A stretch of DNA of 64,000 nucleotides from Callorhinus ursinus (taxonomy: Eukaryota > Chordata > Mammalia > Carnivora > Otariidae). Location: the NCBI RefSeq assembly GCF_003265705.1, contig NW_020312858.1, forward strand, positions 5,887,976-5,951,975, written 5' to 3'. The stretch's first letter is position 1. Every line of letters starts with the position of its first letter. Of this stretch, positions 1 through 10,149 are shown piece after piece. Both the position numbers and the translations under genes were made by a program. The notes below the pieces were generated by a model. It was not told the origin of the DNA, made no database searches, and saw nothing but the letters and a program-made list of their open reading frames with translations.

Positions 1-61
1 GGAGGTCTGTTCCTCTAACCTGGTTACGGCATGTGCTCTGGACCAAGGTACTGAAAGACTC

Positions 62-575
62 CTTTTTTTCCTTTTAAAATAACTTTTGAGAATAGTCTGA
101 AGCTCATAGAAAAACTGAGCGGGACATACAGACTTCCCACATCCCCGGTTAAAAGGAAGCCTCTCTCAACATCAACATCCGTCCCCAGACGGGTACATTT
201 GTCACAATTGGTGAACCCACCTGGGACACGTCATCAACACCCAAAGTCTGTAATTGACATTAGGGTTCACTCTTGTAATGTTGTATATTCTATGGGTTTG
301 GACCAATGTATCACGCATGTGTCCACCATTATCTGTATTATTCAGAATACTTCCACTGCCCAAAAAATCTCCTGTGCTCCCACTATTCCTCCTTTCCTCC
401 CCTGAGCCCCCTGACAGCCACGGATCTTTTTACTGTCTCCATGTTTCGTCTTTTCCAGAATGTGATACAGTTGGAACCATGCAGTATATAGTCCTTTCAG
501 ATGGGCTACTTTCACTTAGTGACTGTGCACTTAAGGCCACCCCTTTTCCAGGCTTATCTCAGAAAGCCATTCTCC
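62..575 (-). mobile_element. L1 3' UTR fragment, L1MA/MB-like
   Basis: Seen antisense: a T-rich stretch (the element's A-tail) is followed by the complement of the mammalian L1 3' end, including TTAGGGTTCACTCTTG, GGGTTTGGACCAATGTAT and CTTTTCCAGAATGTGATA. The element is 5'-truncated and diverged, so it is an old dead copy. A second copy of the same segment lies at 39636-40036. The longest open frame of the window (254-874, 206 codons) runs through it and has no coding meaning. Confidence 0.85.
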
Positions 576-867
576 CTGACCCCCCAACTGCCATGTGTCT
601 AAGCCTTTGGTTCAGTCTGTGCAGGCCCCGGGGACTGCTTGATGGTGTGAGCAGAGAGGTGGGTGTGAGAGAGAGACAGAAATCATGGCAGGACTGGAGA
701 GGAGGTGCAGCTAGGGCCCAGAGATGGAAGGGAAAACAGGCAAAACTAAATGCTGAAGTAGACTCGGTCAGCATTATTTGTGCTTCTAGGGTCTACCAGA
801 CAAGGGGCTGGTTTAGGTGGTTTCATTTATCACCTTTAAGTTGGCCCTTGGGAGAACCGTTCTGCCC

Positions 868-1005
868 AGGGTGAGATGATTAATACAGCCCATTTTACAG
901 AAGAAGAAACGGAAGCTCGGAGAGGTCAGGTGCCCTGGCCAAATGTTACAGTGAGCAGATGCCATGCCAGGTCTGAGCCCGGGTTTGTCTGACCCCAGGC
1001 CAGCG
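868..1005 (-). mobile_element. MIR SINE fragment
   Basis: Antisense MIR core: CCCATTTTACAGAAGAAGAAAC, then a 'gagaggtcaggtgccc...' section and a degraded 'gagcccgggtttgtctgac' end. Old and diverged, with no target duplication visible. Confidence 0.75.
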
Positions 1006-1062
1006 CAGAACTTGCTGTGAAGATGGGGACGTTTGGTGTCTGTGCTGCCCAGGGTGGTAGTG

Positions 1063-1424
1063 GCTTGGTCTGTTTGGGCAGCTATCACAAAATACCGTGA
1101 TCCGCTGGCTTACAAATAATAGAAACTTATTTCTCACAGTTCTGGAGGCTGGGAGGTCCAAGATCGAGGGGCTGGCCTTGCGTGATGAGGGTCCGCTTCT
1201 TGGTTCATAGATGGCTGTCCTCTCTGTGCCCTCACGTGGTAGAATGGGCTAGGGAGCTCACTGAGGGCTCTTTTGTAAAACCGCTAATTCCATTCATGGG
1301 GGCTCCACCCTAATGACCCAATCACCTCCCAAACACCCTGCTCCAAATACCACCACACTGGGAATAGGTTTCCACCTATGACGTTTCTGGGGCAGACACA
1401 AACATTCAGTCTCTAGCAGGTAGT
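1063..1424 (-). mobile_element. MaLR LTR (MST/MLT1-like), solo
   Basis: Antisense LTR of the mammalian MaLR (ERVL-related) group. It begins GGTCTGTTTGGGCAGCTATC, passes through TTTCTCACAGTTCTGGAGGC and CCTAATGACCCAATCACCTC, and ends ACACAAACATTCAGTCTC. No internal retroviral genes adjoin it, so it is a solo LTR. A plus-strand relative lies at 7765-8076. Confidence 0.8.
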
Positions 1425-1466
1425 CATTAGCACTGACTGAGCACTTGAAATGTGGCTAGTGTGACT

Positions 1467-1692
1467 GAGGGACTGAATTTTATTTTATTTTATTTTTTTT
1501 AAGATTTTATTTATTTATTTGAGAGAGAGAGAGCACATGAGAGGGGGGAGGGTCAGAGGGAGAAGCAGACGCCCCGCTGAGCAGGGAGCCTGATGCGGGA
1601 CTCGATCCCTGGACTCCAGGATCATGACCTGAGCCGAAGGCGGTTGCCCAACCAACTGAGCCACCCAGGCACCCCCGAGGGACTGAATTTTA
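1467..1692. repeat. Target-site duplication around SINEC
   Basis: GAGGGACTGAATTTTA occurs at 1467-1482 and again at 1677-1692. The two 16-bp copies are identical and bracket the SINEC between them, which defines its insertion boundaries. Confidence 0.9.
1483..1676 (-). mobile_element. SINEC (CAN SINE), full length
   Basis: Carnivore tRNA-Lys-derived SINE in antisense: T-rich tail, AAGATTTTATTTATTTATTT, GA-rich middle, CTCGATCCCTGGACTCCAGG, ATCATGACCTGAGCC and CTGAGCCACCCAGGCACCCC. The last blocks are the complement of the tRNA-like head carrying the Pol III boxes. It is flanked by a perfect 16-bp duplication. Confidence 0.95.
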
Positions 1693-1986
1693 ATTGTATT
1701 TAATTTTAATTAATTAAAATTTAAATAGCCACATATGATTACTAGCTATGATATTGGACAGCACAGCTCCAGACCCTTGGAGACCTTGGTGCAGCCCTGC
1801 TGCTGCCCCCGGCCCACTGGTCAACCAGCACGCTGAATGCAAACATCGAGACTGAATTGATTTCTTACATCTTCTCCCCCCGCCCCCCCGCCGAGCAACT
1901 CTGCCTCCCTGCTGTGTCATGCTCTGAGCTCATCCTGGAAAAAAAATCTTCCACCAAAAATTGTGGGATCAACATCTGCTTGTGCC

Positions 1987-2190
1987 AAGGGCTTAACCCC
2001 GGGTGATTTCATGAGTCTTCTCAACAACCTTGTGTAGTGGGTCCATGATTAGTCCCATTTTATGGTAAAGAAAAGAAAGGCTCAGCAACTGACTTCTTCT
2101 AAGTCACACAGCTGGTAAACGTCTGGGCCAGCTTTGGAGCCCAGGTATCTCTGTTCCAAAAGCCCATACTTTCTCCTGTGCAGCATATTC
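1987..2190 (-). mobile_element. MIR SINE
   Basis: Antisense MIR: 'tcttctcaacaaccttgtg', 'cccattttatggtaaagaaaa' and 'aagtcacacagctggtaaac' follow consensus order and end near 'tctcctgtgcagca'. Old and diverged. Confidence 0.75.
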
Positions 2191-3337
2191 AGAGGCCAGT
2201 TTGGGGTGGATCTCCATTATAACTGCTAACCTGATGACCCCAAAGATGCTGTTCTTACCCTCTGTCTTAGTAGACATGGATTCAAATGCAAGTAGATGAA
2301 CTTGGGAGGTGAAGACAGTACAGGGATGAGGAAGTGAGGTAGGTAGGGGAGACATCTCATAAAGGGTGCATGATCCTGCGAATTCCCAGCCGGTGAAACT
2401 GTAGGAAGCTTCACAGCATACCACAGGCTTATCCGCTCAAGGGACGAGGGAGCCAGGGTATTTATCAACCTACTCTCACTGTTCCTTGGTTGAGAGCTGC
2501 CCTAGGGGTATGTGGGTTGCCCCTCTGTCCTGCCAGACAGGTGGACAAAGTGGATGCAAGGACCAGAGAAAGTCCTCAGGCAAAGAAGTGGCAGTTGGCA
2601 TTTGGCAGTGAAAACAGAGTATTGTGCATGTCCATGACACTAGCAAAGATCCTGGGGTCACTGTGTCTCAGCAGCCCCGGTTCATCAGAAGGTAAGGTGG
2701 TGCTTCTCCTGGGTCCAAAGGTCTCTATTACCCTTAGGGAACAGAGTTACCTTATAAGGGGTTTAGCCATTAACAAAGCAGATGGGTGCTTTGCTGGTGA
2801 TCTTTGAAAATGGGAATCTATTTGCAATTCAGAAAGCCGGGGTGGGGGGGTGGGGGGGTGGGGTGCTAGGGATCTTTGCATATGTATAAAGGAGGTGTTT
2901 TCTAAGAATCTTAATGGTGTAAATAAGGTTTAGGTGCATCTTTAAACCTACTTTGTGAGCATTTCCAAGGTCTTTAGAAATGCTTGTCAGCATATAAACA
3001 ACTCCTGGATTACAAATTAGTCTTCTATTTCACTAAAGCATGCCCCCTAATCACTGATCACAGGCAACCCTTAGCTTAGTTTGAGTAACTGCAAGCACTT
3101 GAAAAAAATGTGGGTTTTTGTGTATATTCAATAATGCAGATTTGGTTCTAAAGCCAGCATGACCTCTGCATTCTGAATTTGAGTTGGAGCACAGCCCTTT
3201 TGACCAGATCATCTTGCCTGTTAAATTGTTCAGATTTAGTTTTCTTCCCAGGTTTTAATGGAGTCAGTAGCTATAGTAAAGGCTTGTTAGACATTTCATC
3301 CCGGGTTCTTACTTCTTGCTGCCCTCTATCTGGAAAC
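2191..3337. other. Unique sequence, no gene seen
   Basis: About 1.1 kb without a recognisable repeat or exon. The only distinctive element is the G-tract motif at 2839-2863. The left part (2200-2830) has scattered short frames on both strands without domain features. From 2870 to 3330 the DNA is AT-richer and could hold a weakly conserved element, but nothing in it decides this. Confidence 0.6.
2839..2863 (+). other. G-quadruplex motif with single-T loops
   Basis: Four G tracts (4, 7, 7 and 4 G) are separated by single T residues. Single-nucleotide loops are the configuration known to give the most stable parallel quadruplexes. No promoter or gene is recognisable nearby, so a role is not implied. 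It may also be a length-variable tract. Confidence 0.85.
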
Positions 3338-3480
3338 TAGCATTTATTTAGCATCTATTAAATGCCTGGCTCTCAATTAGTCTCTCTTAGTCCATTTCAT
3401 CCTGGTTGCAACCTTGCAAGGGTGGTATTTGCCCTGCTCTTTTGCAGTGAGCCCCCCACCCTTTTCCCGGGGAAATGGTC
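3338..3480 (-). mobile_element. MIR SINE fragment
   Basis: 'agcatttatttagcatctattaaatgcctgg' matches the antisense MIR 3' end and is followed by 'gtccatttcatcctggttgcaacc'. The downstream part is strongly decayed. Confidence 0.6.
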
Positions 3481-3534
3481 AGGAAGATTTCAGGGCATGT
3501 CCACGGGATAAAGCGTGCTAGATGTTTGGGTGTT

Positions 3535-3700
3535 AACCCACTGGTCCTCAACCCTGGGTGTACAGTAGAGTCACCTGGACAGCTTAAAAAAAAAAAAAAA
3601 GCCCATAAAACTGATGCCCAGGCTGCCCCCAGACCAATGAAGTCAGCGTGTCTGGAAGTAGAGCCTGGGGCAGGGATTTGAAAGCTGAGACTCACAGAAT
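3535..3700. mobile_element. hAT nonautonomous element, MER20-like
   Basis: 'actggtcctcaaccctgggtg...agtcacctggacagctt' and 'cagggatttgaaagctg' match the CACCTGGGA-type MER20/MER5B pattern of Charlie-group hAT elements. A run of 15 A (3586-3600) interrupts it. The strand relative to the consensus is not certain. Confidence 0.55.
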
Positions 3701-3765
3701 CAGAGAGCACAGGGCCTCTTTTTCAATGCTGGGTCCTAACATCGATGTAGGGGAATGCACAAGGA

Positions 3766-3905
3766 CCCCAGAGCAGGGAGGACCTGAGGTGAAATCTTGG
3801 CTCTGCTACATATTAGTTGTGATATCAGACAAGGTCACTGGGAATCCTTTTGAACTGATGATGATAATATTCATAATAATAATTAATAATAAGACTTGAC
3901 TTGCA
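3766..3905 (+). mobile_element. MIR SINE fragment
   Basis: 'ggtgaaatcttggctctgctacatattagttgtgat' follows the MIR 5' section 'cccggctctgccacttactagctgtgtg'. The 3' part decays into an AT-rich ATA/AAT stretch at 3860-3895. Confidence 0.65.
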
Positions 3906-4140
3906 GGGTTGTCCCGAGGACCAACTGGGATGCTCAGGCACCCAGGAGGCCCGAACGCCGATGGCCCTCTCATTAAGTGTCACGGCACCAGCCTCCTCCG
4001 GGCTTGGCCGAGGTGGCCCAGCTCTTGGCCTGCCGGGAAGCCCGTGGCTGAGCCCGAGTCCCCGCGCTGTCCACCGCTTTGGAAGCTGCCCCCTTTGCCG
4101 GTGCCCGAGCCGCGCTCAGCCGTGCCCATCCTCTCCCGAG

Positions 4141-4520
4141 GAGGATGGTATCGACATTTCAAAACAGTTTAATTATTCTGCGGCTGCCTGGCTATTAGCT
4201 GCGACAAGAGAGCTCAGGGCTATTTTTCAGCATTAATTTTCCATTTGAAATGAATTCCTTTTGGTTACACTTTTTAAATGTTTCTTTTAATTAGACGCAA
4301 TTACTTCAGAAGAATTGCTTTTATTCCTCAGCCTGAGATCCCAGTGATAAAGTCACTATCTGGCCCCACCGAACGGCCGGGACGGCTCATTTAGTCGCCG
4401 CACTAAAGTATATTGAACTAGGAAATTATACAGCGAATCAACTATTAATTCCTTTTATGATCGCTCACTCTAACATCTTGAATGAGATCTTCAGGGGGAA
4501 ATTTAGTCACAATAGAGATC
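4141..4520. promoter_or_regulatory. Candidate conserved non-coding element
   Basis: A repeat-free AT-rich block between GC-rich flanks. It holds TTTAATTAGACGCAATTA, AATTATTCT, ATTAATTTTCCATTTGAAAT, GTGATAAAGTCAC and AACTATTAATTCC. Density of TAAT homeobox-type cores, absence of any transposon and a sharp composition change are typical of vertebrate developmental enhancers. Conservation itself cannot be seen from one sequence, so this is inference. Confidence 0.4.
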
Positions 4521-4939
4521 ATTGTTCTCCACCTCCAGCCGCCAGCCCAGTGTGGAGGGGGTCTGGCAGCTGGGGGGCTACCCTGGCACTGGGCCTGATG
4601 TGGGGGGTAGGATGGCACAAGAGCTCCTGGCTCTCCTGAGGTTTGGGGGCTGGGGACAGCGTGGGGCTAGTGTAGCTAAAGCCCCTTGGCCAGGCTGGAG
4701 GGGGTGCCCCTGGGCCCCACGCACAGGGAGGGGGCTGTGGCTACGCAGAGGGATCATACAGACAAGTGCTCCGCAGAAGGGTGCATGTTTTGAGGATTCT
4801 TTGGGTTTTTCAGTGTTCCTGGAGGGAGCCTGGGAGTCAGTAGGTGGCACTCTTCCCTCTGTGTTGGTAACTTGGCTGGGGCCGATGGAAGGCCCCGGAA
4901 GAGCTTTTGCAGCCTGAGTCAGAAGAATGCTTTCTTTAG
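4521..4939. other. GC-rich unique sequence, no gene seen
   Basis: Carries open frames of 131 and 90 codons on opposite strands, as expected by chance in GC-rich DNA. No splice-bounded exon, domain or repeat is recognisable. Confidence 0.55.
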
Positions 4940-5040
4940 AGGATTTGAGCCCGAACCGCTCTTAACAGATGGGAAAACTGAGTCACAGAGTGGTACACAG
5001 TCACATGCAGACCAAGGCTGAACCAGGTCTCTTGCTCCCT
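4940..5040 (-). mobile_element. MIR SINE fragment
   Basis: 'aacagatgggaaaactgagtcacagagtggtacacagtcacatgcag' is the antisense MIR core (CAGATGAGGAAACTGAGGCA...). Short and diverged. Confidence 0.7.
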
Positions 5041-5334
5041 GGCCAAGGTATCTGAATATGGCCCCTGGGATTTTCTTGGGGTGGCAAACTTCCCCTACAG
5101 TCCTGGTGGCTTCTCCTGGAGGGGGTGGCGGTGGTGAAGGCTATAGTTCTACTCACCTCGGGCTAGTCTGCCACCCGTGTACCCAGAGGTGCTACACTCC
5201 CAGCCTGCCAGATGAGGTAGGGCTGGGCAGGAGCACAGGGTGTCCCTCTGCCCTTGGAAACCATGGGACTGCAGGGGCTTGGGCTGGTTGGGGCGGAGGA
5301 GGGCCTGGAGGCTGGCCGTGACCACAGGGCAGTC

Positions 5335-5790
5335 CTCTCTGCCTTCACAAACCATACTGGCCACCAGCTCTAAGCTAGGCACTGGGGTGGTGGTTGGAGG
5401 GCTGGGACAACCACACCCCCTGACCTCTAGAAGACATTCACCCCAAATCACAACATCGTAAATATGTGGTAGTTCTCGTGGAGGAGCTGGGCTTTGAAGG
5501 ATGGCTAGGAGTTTGCAGGGGAAAGGGCATTCTGAGTAGAAGGCCCTGCAAGCTCAAAGGCGTGGAGGTGTGAAAGCAAGGAGGTTGGGTGCATGTGGGG
5601 TGGGTTGGGGAGCAGCAGGAAGTCTGCATGTGGCTGCCCACCTGGGCCTTGGGTGCCATGCTGGGGGGTTTGGACTTCATCCCGAGGGCAGTGGGGAGCC
5701 ACAGAGAATTTCCAGCAGGGAGGAGACATGGTCAGATCTGTGATCTTGACAGACCGTGCTGGCTACTCTGTGGCAGATATAACCGAGGAT
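5335..5790 (-). mobile_element. L2 LINE 3' fragment
   Basis: Antisense L2: 'gctaggcactgggg', 'ctctagaagacattc', 'ggaggagctgggctttgaaggatg', 'gggcattctgagtagaaggccctgcaagctcaaaggc', 'tttggacttcatcccgagggcagtggggagccac' and 'gagacatggtcagatctgtgatcttgac' appear in consensus order. Reverse-complemented, these are the known L2 3' blocks. An ancient mammalian copy. Confidence 0.75.
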
Positions 5791-6054
5791 TTTTGAGAAC
5801 AGGCTAGGAGGAGACCTGCTGGGAGGCTCTCCCTACTGTCCAGGAGAGAGGCAAACATGGCACGCGTGAGGACAGGGCCGGGGGGTGCGGCAAGGCAGGC
5901 ACTGGTGAGGTTTTGAGCAGGGCTGCCTTATGCCTTCTGTGGGCCCTAGACAATTCTGCCTTTGTGGGCCCCTCCCTGAGAGGAAAAAAAAGTGACACAT
6001 TTTTTCTCCTCTAAAAGTTATTTTTTCTCATTTTAATTAATTTTAAGAAATAAT

Positions 6055-6235
6055 TTTTTAAAAGATTTTACTTATTTGAGAGAGAGAGAGCGAGAGAGAG
6101 CATGGGGGGAGGGGCAGAGGGACGAGCAGACTCCCCACTGAGTGGGGAGCTTGATGCGGGGCTCGATCCCAGGACCCTGAGATCATGACCTGAGCCAAAG
6201 TCAGATGCTTAACCAACTGAGCCACCCAGGCGCCC
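6055..6235 (-). mobile_element. SINEC (CAN SINE)
   Basis: Antisense CAN SINE: AAAGATTTTACTTATTTGAG, GA-rich middle, GGGCTCGATCCCAGGACCCT, GATCATGACCTGAGCC and TGAGCCACCCAGGCGCCC. Its flanks are too AT-rich to define a target duplication by eye. A plus-strand L1 end follows directly. Confidence 0.93.
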
Positions 6236-6261
6236 ATTTTTTTCTGGATTTAAAAGAAATG

Positions 6262-6600
6262 TAAAAATATGGTGTATACTCACAATGGAATACTACTCAG
6301 CCTTAAAAAAAGAAGGAAATCCTGCCGTATGACAACATGATGGCCCTTGGGGACATTATGCTAAGTGACATAGGCCAGTCACAGGAAGATAAATATTGCA
6401 TGATTCTACTTATAAGAGGTATCTAAAATAGTCAAATTCATAGAATCAAAGAACTGAATGGTGGTTGCCAGGGGCTGGGGAGGGAGAAATGAGGAATTAT
6501 TCTTCAAAGGGCATAAAGTTTCAGTTAAGTACACCTTAAGTTTATGTGATGTTATCTATCAAATATATTTCCGTAAAAAGTTTCATGTTAATGTTATTAC
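6262..6600 (+). mobile_element. L1 3' end (L1M group)
   Basis: Sense L1: 'ggaatactactcagccttaaaa', 'gacattatgctaagtgaca', 'gattctacttataagaggta', 'ggtggttgccaggggctgggg' and an AT-rich 3' terminus. Only the last part of ORF2 and the 3' UTR survive, and frame is lost. Confidence 0.85.
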
Positions 6601-6794
6601 CACAGTAAAATAAGATGAAAAGAAATTAAAACGTTTTTTGGCCCCTAAAATATCGATGCTCCTGAGCCTAATGGAGAAATTGGTGCTGGTTTTGAGGAAG
6701 AACAGATCTTGTGCTTCGTGGGGAAGGGAGGGTGTGAGAGCCTGCTTCCCCCCTTCCTCCTTCAGCCCCTCCCCATTGCCTGGTGCCCTGGAGG

Positions 6795-7165
6795 ATAATA
6801 CTAATGACTATGATGACCACTTATTGAGCACTTACTATGTCCAAAGCATTTTATTTTACTTTTTTAAGATTTTATTTATTTATTTGACACAGAGAGAGAG
6901 ACAACGAGAGAGGGAACACAAGCAGGGGGAGTGGGAGAGGGAGAAGCAGGCTTCCCGCTGAGCAGGGAGCCTGATGCGAGGCTCGATCCCAGGACCCTGG
7001 GATCATGACCTGAGCCGAAGGCAGACACTTAACAACTGAGCCACCCGGGCACCCCAAGTCCAAAGCATTCTATGTGCCATATTCCCTTTACAGCCCACCA
7101 TAGTTCTTTGAGGTTGGGATGAATATTCTCCCCATTTGGTAGATGAGGAAACCAAGGCCACACAA
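6795..7165 (-). mobile_element. MIR SINE, split by a SINEC
   Basis: The left half (6795-6850) has 'ccacttattgagcacttactatg'. The right half (7058-7165) has 'attctatgtgccatattccctttac' and 'ccccatttggtagatgaggaaacc'. Both are antisense MIR in correct order, interrupted by the SINEC at 6860-7055. The younger SINE therefore inserted into the older one. Confidence 0.8.
6860..7055 (-). mobile_element. SINEC inserted in MIR
   Basis: Antisense CAN SINE with complete tRNA-like head (ATCATGACCTGAGCC, GAGCCACCCGGGCACCCC). Duplicated target GTCCAAAGCATT at 6839-6850 and 7058-7069. The high match to other copies, including 'gggaacacaagcagggggag', indicates a fairly young subfamily. Confidence 0.95.
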
Positions 7166-7764
7166 CAACAGGGGGCAGGGAGGGCTGCAGTGGGGATGGG
7201 AGAGATGGAGCGGAAGGAAGATGAACTAGTTCTGAGTGGGCATGGGTCATGGCAGGCAGAAGCTGCTGGAAAACAGCTAGAGACCTCCCCAAGCACCTTC
7301 CAGGATGATCTCATCAGCTCATCGTTTGGGCTTCTGTGCCCCTGCTCTTGTGGTGACCACTGCCTGGGTCAGGCCAGCAGCCGCAGGTGCAGTGGGGTGG
7401 CGCTGCCAGCTCAGGAGGCTCAGGAGGCTCAGGAGGCTCAGGACACTTCCCCAACACCTCCCAGCCTCCTCGGCCTGAGAACAACAAAGGAAGCCAGAGA
7501 TTGGAATCTCAGTGTTGGGCTGTCTTGGTCCTGTCTTGCTGTCCCCCACTCCTCCAGGATCGGCCTGGGCTTTATTTCTATCTGAGGAGGAGGTGGGCGC
7601 CTGGTGTGGAGTTCCTGCTCCAGAATCATCCCCAGCAAAATCTCTCTCGAGTTTGTGTGGGGGAGAGGAGGGTGGTCCACAGGAGACAAGGTCACTGTTC
7701 AGACTAGTTTCCTTTCTGCCTCCAAGTACCTTGCAACGGGCTAAAGACTTGCCCCCTACCCTGT
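7166..7764. other. Unique sequence, no gene seen
   Basis: About 600 bp of mixed GC-rich DNA with no repeat except the 9-mer array at 7409-7443. Open frames of 149 and 106 codons overlap here in different frames without any recognisable domain. Confidence 0.55.
7409..7443 (+). repeat. 9-bp tandem repeat (GCTCAGGAG)n
   Basis: Almost four exact copies of a 9-bp unit. A 9-bp period preserves frame and would encode a repeated Ala-Gln-Glu-type tripeptide, but no coding gene is recognised around it. Confidence 0.9.
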
Positions 7765-8076
7765 CATGTGTTGATGCCTAAATCCCCAATGTTTGGGTAT
7801 TTGGAGGTGGGGCCTCCGGGAGGAAATTTGGCCCTAAGGGTTGGGCCCTTATGAATGGGATCAGTGCCCTTATAAGGTAATGAAGAGATCAGAGCTCTCT
7901 TGCTCTCCATCACGTGGGGATATGACAAGAAGATGGCCATTGATAAACTGGGAAGAGGGCCCTCACCAAGAACCGGACCACACTGGCATCCTGATCTCAG
8001 ACTTCGGCCTCCATCACCGTGAGAGTTTTCAGCCACCCCGTCTGTGGTATTCTCTTGAGGCAGTTTGACCTAAGAC
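7765..8076 (+). mobile_element. MaLR LTR (MST/MLT1-like), solo
   Basis: Sense MaLR LTR: 'aatccccaatgtttgggtatttggaggtggggcc', 'gggcccttatgaatgggatcagtgcccttataa', 'gccctcaccaagaaccggacca', 'gatctcagacttcggcctcc' and a degraded 'gtctgtggtattctcttgaggca' polyadenylation end. The 5' part is lost. Same family as the antisense copy at 1063-1424. Confidence 0.8.
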
Positions 8077-8708
8077 ATACGCCTTTCTCAAGGTGCCGAG
8101 ACACTGGTCCTGGCCAGGATATCCTGCCTCACGGGGAGCCATGGGCCATCTCTCAGAGCCCTGGAGTCAGGCCCGTAGCTGGTTGAAGGGAAGCAGCAAC
8201 TCCTTCCCATGCATGGTGAGGCAAGCGAAGCATGGTGTCATGAGGGCAACCATTTCCTGGGACACAGGACTTCCTGTGCTAACATCAGGACAGTCCTGGG
8301 CAAACTGGGATGGCTTGTCACCCTAGGCTGTCCGTGTGTGGTTGGAACACAGACACACTGATAATTTCTCTGCTAAAGACACCAGCTGGTTATCACCTTG
8401 TCTTGGAATAATCTTCATCCTGTAGCATGTTTCCGGGGAACCAAGTTGACCGGTTAAGCCACTTGGGTTGGCTGGGTTGATTGGCTAATTAAAACACCTT
8501 TAGATATGAGTCACAGGCTTCCAAATGAGCTGAGTTCCACAGTTTTCACAAAAGAAAAATGCATGACATGTTAGGGCAGTTAATCATTAGTTAGATGATT
8601 TTAAGAAGTTCAAAAACTGAACTGAAGGTTTTTAAAAATTTTTATTCTTTTAATGAATGCTGGCTTTAGAAAGCAAATACCTGGGTAGAAAAGGGATGAA
8701 TGTTAAGA
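8077..8708. other. Unique sequence, no gene seen
   Basis: No recognisable repeat or exon. The right part (8450-8645) becomes AT-rich with ATTGGCTAATTAAAAC, GTTAATCATTAGTTAGATGA and similar TAAT-rich motifs, which could be a weak non-coding element. Confidence 0.5.
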
Positions 8709-8913
8709 TTTTTTTTTTGAGGATTTTATTTATTTTGGGAGAGAGAGTGCGCAAGAACAGGGGGGAGGGGCAGGCTGACAGGGAGAAGCAGACTCCCGGG
8801 TGAACAGGGATACCCTCCCCCCACCAGACCATGTGGGGCTTGATCCTAGCACCCTGGGATCATGACCTGAGGTGAAGGCAGATGCTTAACCGACTGAGCC
8901 ACCCAGGCACCTC
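8709..8913 (-). mobile_element. SINEC (CAN SINE)
   Basis: Antisense CAN SINE with T-run, 'gaggattttatttattttgggagag', 'gcttgatcctagcaccctgggatcatgacctgagg' and 'cgactgagccacccaggcacct'. It carries a small C-rich insertion in the body (about 8811-8826). The flanks share 'atgttaa', a short remnant of the target duplication. Confidence 0.9.
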
Positions 8914-9074
8914 TGTGAGATGTTAAAATATTATGATTGAAAGAGAACAATAAAATGGAGGTATCAGCCATGGCTACCCAAGTGTGAGAGGTGCCTGCAA
9001 TGTTATTGTTTGGAAAAGGTAGGGTGAGGTGGGGCACAGAGCCCCACCCACCTGGGTTTGTCACTTAACAGGTG

Positions 9075-9215
9075 GGCAAAAATCCTCAACATCTTTGCAT
9101 CTTAGCTTCGTCATCTGTAAAATAGATTAAATGAGTATTGGGTTGTTCTGAGGATCAAACAAGATCAGTAGTGTACAGTTCCTGGCACCTAGGAAGTCTT
9201 GACGAATGGAAGCTA
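9075..9215 (+). mobile_element. MIR SINE fragment
   Basis: Sense MIR: 'cttagcttcgtcatctgtaaaatagattaaatgagta', 'gttgttctgaggatcaaac' and 'gtacagttcctggcacctagg'. It ends just before the (AATT)n tract. Confidence 0.8.
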
Positions 9216-9243
9216 AATTAATTAATTAATTAATTGATTGATT
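9215..9243. repeat. (AATT)n microsatellite
   Basis: About five copies of AATT grading into GATT. It lies between the MIR and the tail of a degenerate SINEC. Confidence 0.85.
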
Positions 9244-9325
9244 TTTTTTTTTAAAGTAAGCTCTCTGCCCAACGCGGGGCTTGAACTCAGGACCCTGAGA
9301 TCAAGAGTTACGTGCTCTATTTGTT
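9241..9325 (-). mobile_element. Degenerate older-type CAN SINE
   Basis: 'taaagtaagctctctgcccaacgcggggcttgaactcaggaccctgagatcaagag' matches the older CAN SINE subfamily whose body reads AGTAAGCTCTATGCCCAACG. The tRNA-like head is truncated after 'gtgctctatttgttaac'. Confidence 0.7.
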
Positions 9326-9479
9326 AACGAAAAAAAACGATACAAATGATCAGAGTTGGGTCCAGAAGAATTCAAATGGTCAATGGACACACTTTCTCTG
9401 AGCCAGTAGTTTGTGCATTGGAGAGTTAGCTGGCGTCACCCCGGGTGTGTGTGGGGGTGCTGTTTGTACACAGACGCCT

Positions 9480-9592
9480 GAGTTCCAACCGCACAGTATT
9501 CGGATTCAGTAGGCCCGGGAAATCTGCCCCTGGCTCGAGTTCCCAGGTGAGTTGCATTCCGACATCCGGGGCTCTGTTACAACACTGGGAGT
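9480..9592 (+). mobile_element. hAT nonautonomous element, MER20-like fragment
   Basis: 'gattcagtaggcccgggaaatctgcccctggctcgagttcccaggtgagttgcattc' resembles the MER20-type core (GATTCAGTAGGTCTGGGGTGG ... CCCAGGTGATGCTGATGC). Termini are decayed. Confidence 0.5.
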
Positions 9593-9837
9593 TAAAGCGG
9601 GGAGAGGAGTCGGCGGAAACCCCGTGGTCACCAAACACCTGTCAGTTAAAATAGGAACCTGTGTGATGGGGAGGTGTGAGCTTTCACACGCTTCTACCCC
9701 TAGAAAGGGGCAACTGGAGGCTGTTTTCTTCTTCGGCCTGGGAGAAAGAAGACGACTTTGATTAAAACCGAGTTTGTGAACGGCAGACGTTTAATGGGGG
9801 AGGGAAGGACGCACGCCCTTGAATTATTTTAAACCTT

Positions 9838-10006
9838 GCTCTAATTCATTGCTTCTCCTACTGGGGTTCCCAGGCCAGCAGCATCAGCATCACCTTGTGA
9901 GAAACTAACATTTGTGAGGCCCGGCGATCGGTGTCTTCACAATCCGCCCCCCTCCCCGGCCCCGCCCCGTGTCGGATTCTGGCGTGTGCGGAAGTTTGAG
10001 AATCGC
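9838..10006 (-). mobile_element. hAT nonautonomous element, MER20-like
   Basis: 'ggggttcccaggccagcagcatcagcatcacctt' begins a MER20/MER5B-type element, which ends 'gcggaagtttgagaatcgccgg'. The GC-rich centre holds several CpGs that survive in this copy. Confidence 0.65.
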
Positions 10007-10149
10007 CGGGAGAGTCTCAATGGTGTGTCACTTCTTTATACAGAGAAAGCAGAGTGTCTCATGTCGGTTCATCACATTTAAGCAGAGAATTATAAAAAGC
10101 ATGATGGGCTGATCATACCGCCAAAGCCCCTGGGGAAAGCACTGCAGAT

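Noticed and set aside
254..874. 206-codon frame, the longest in the window
   Set aside because: Its first half lies within an antisense L1 3' UTR; no domain is visible.
7319..7585. Repeated Gln-Glu-Ala or Leu-Leu-Ser peptides from the 9-bp array
   Set aside because: No coding evidence around the tandem repeat; both strands are open by chance.
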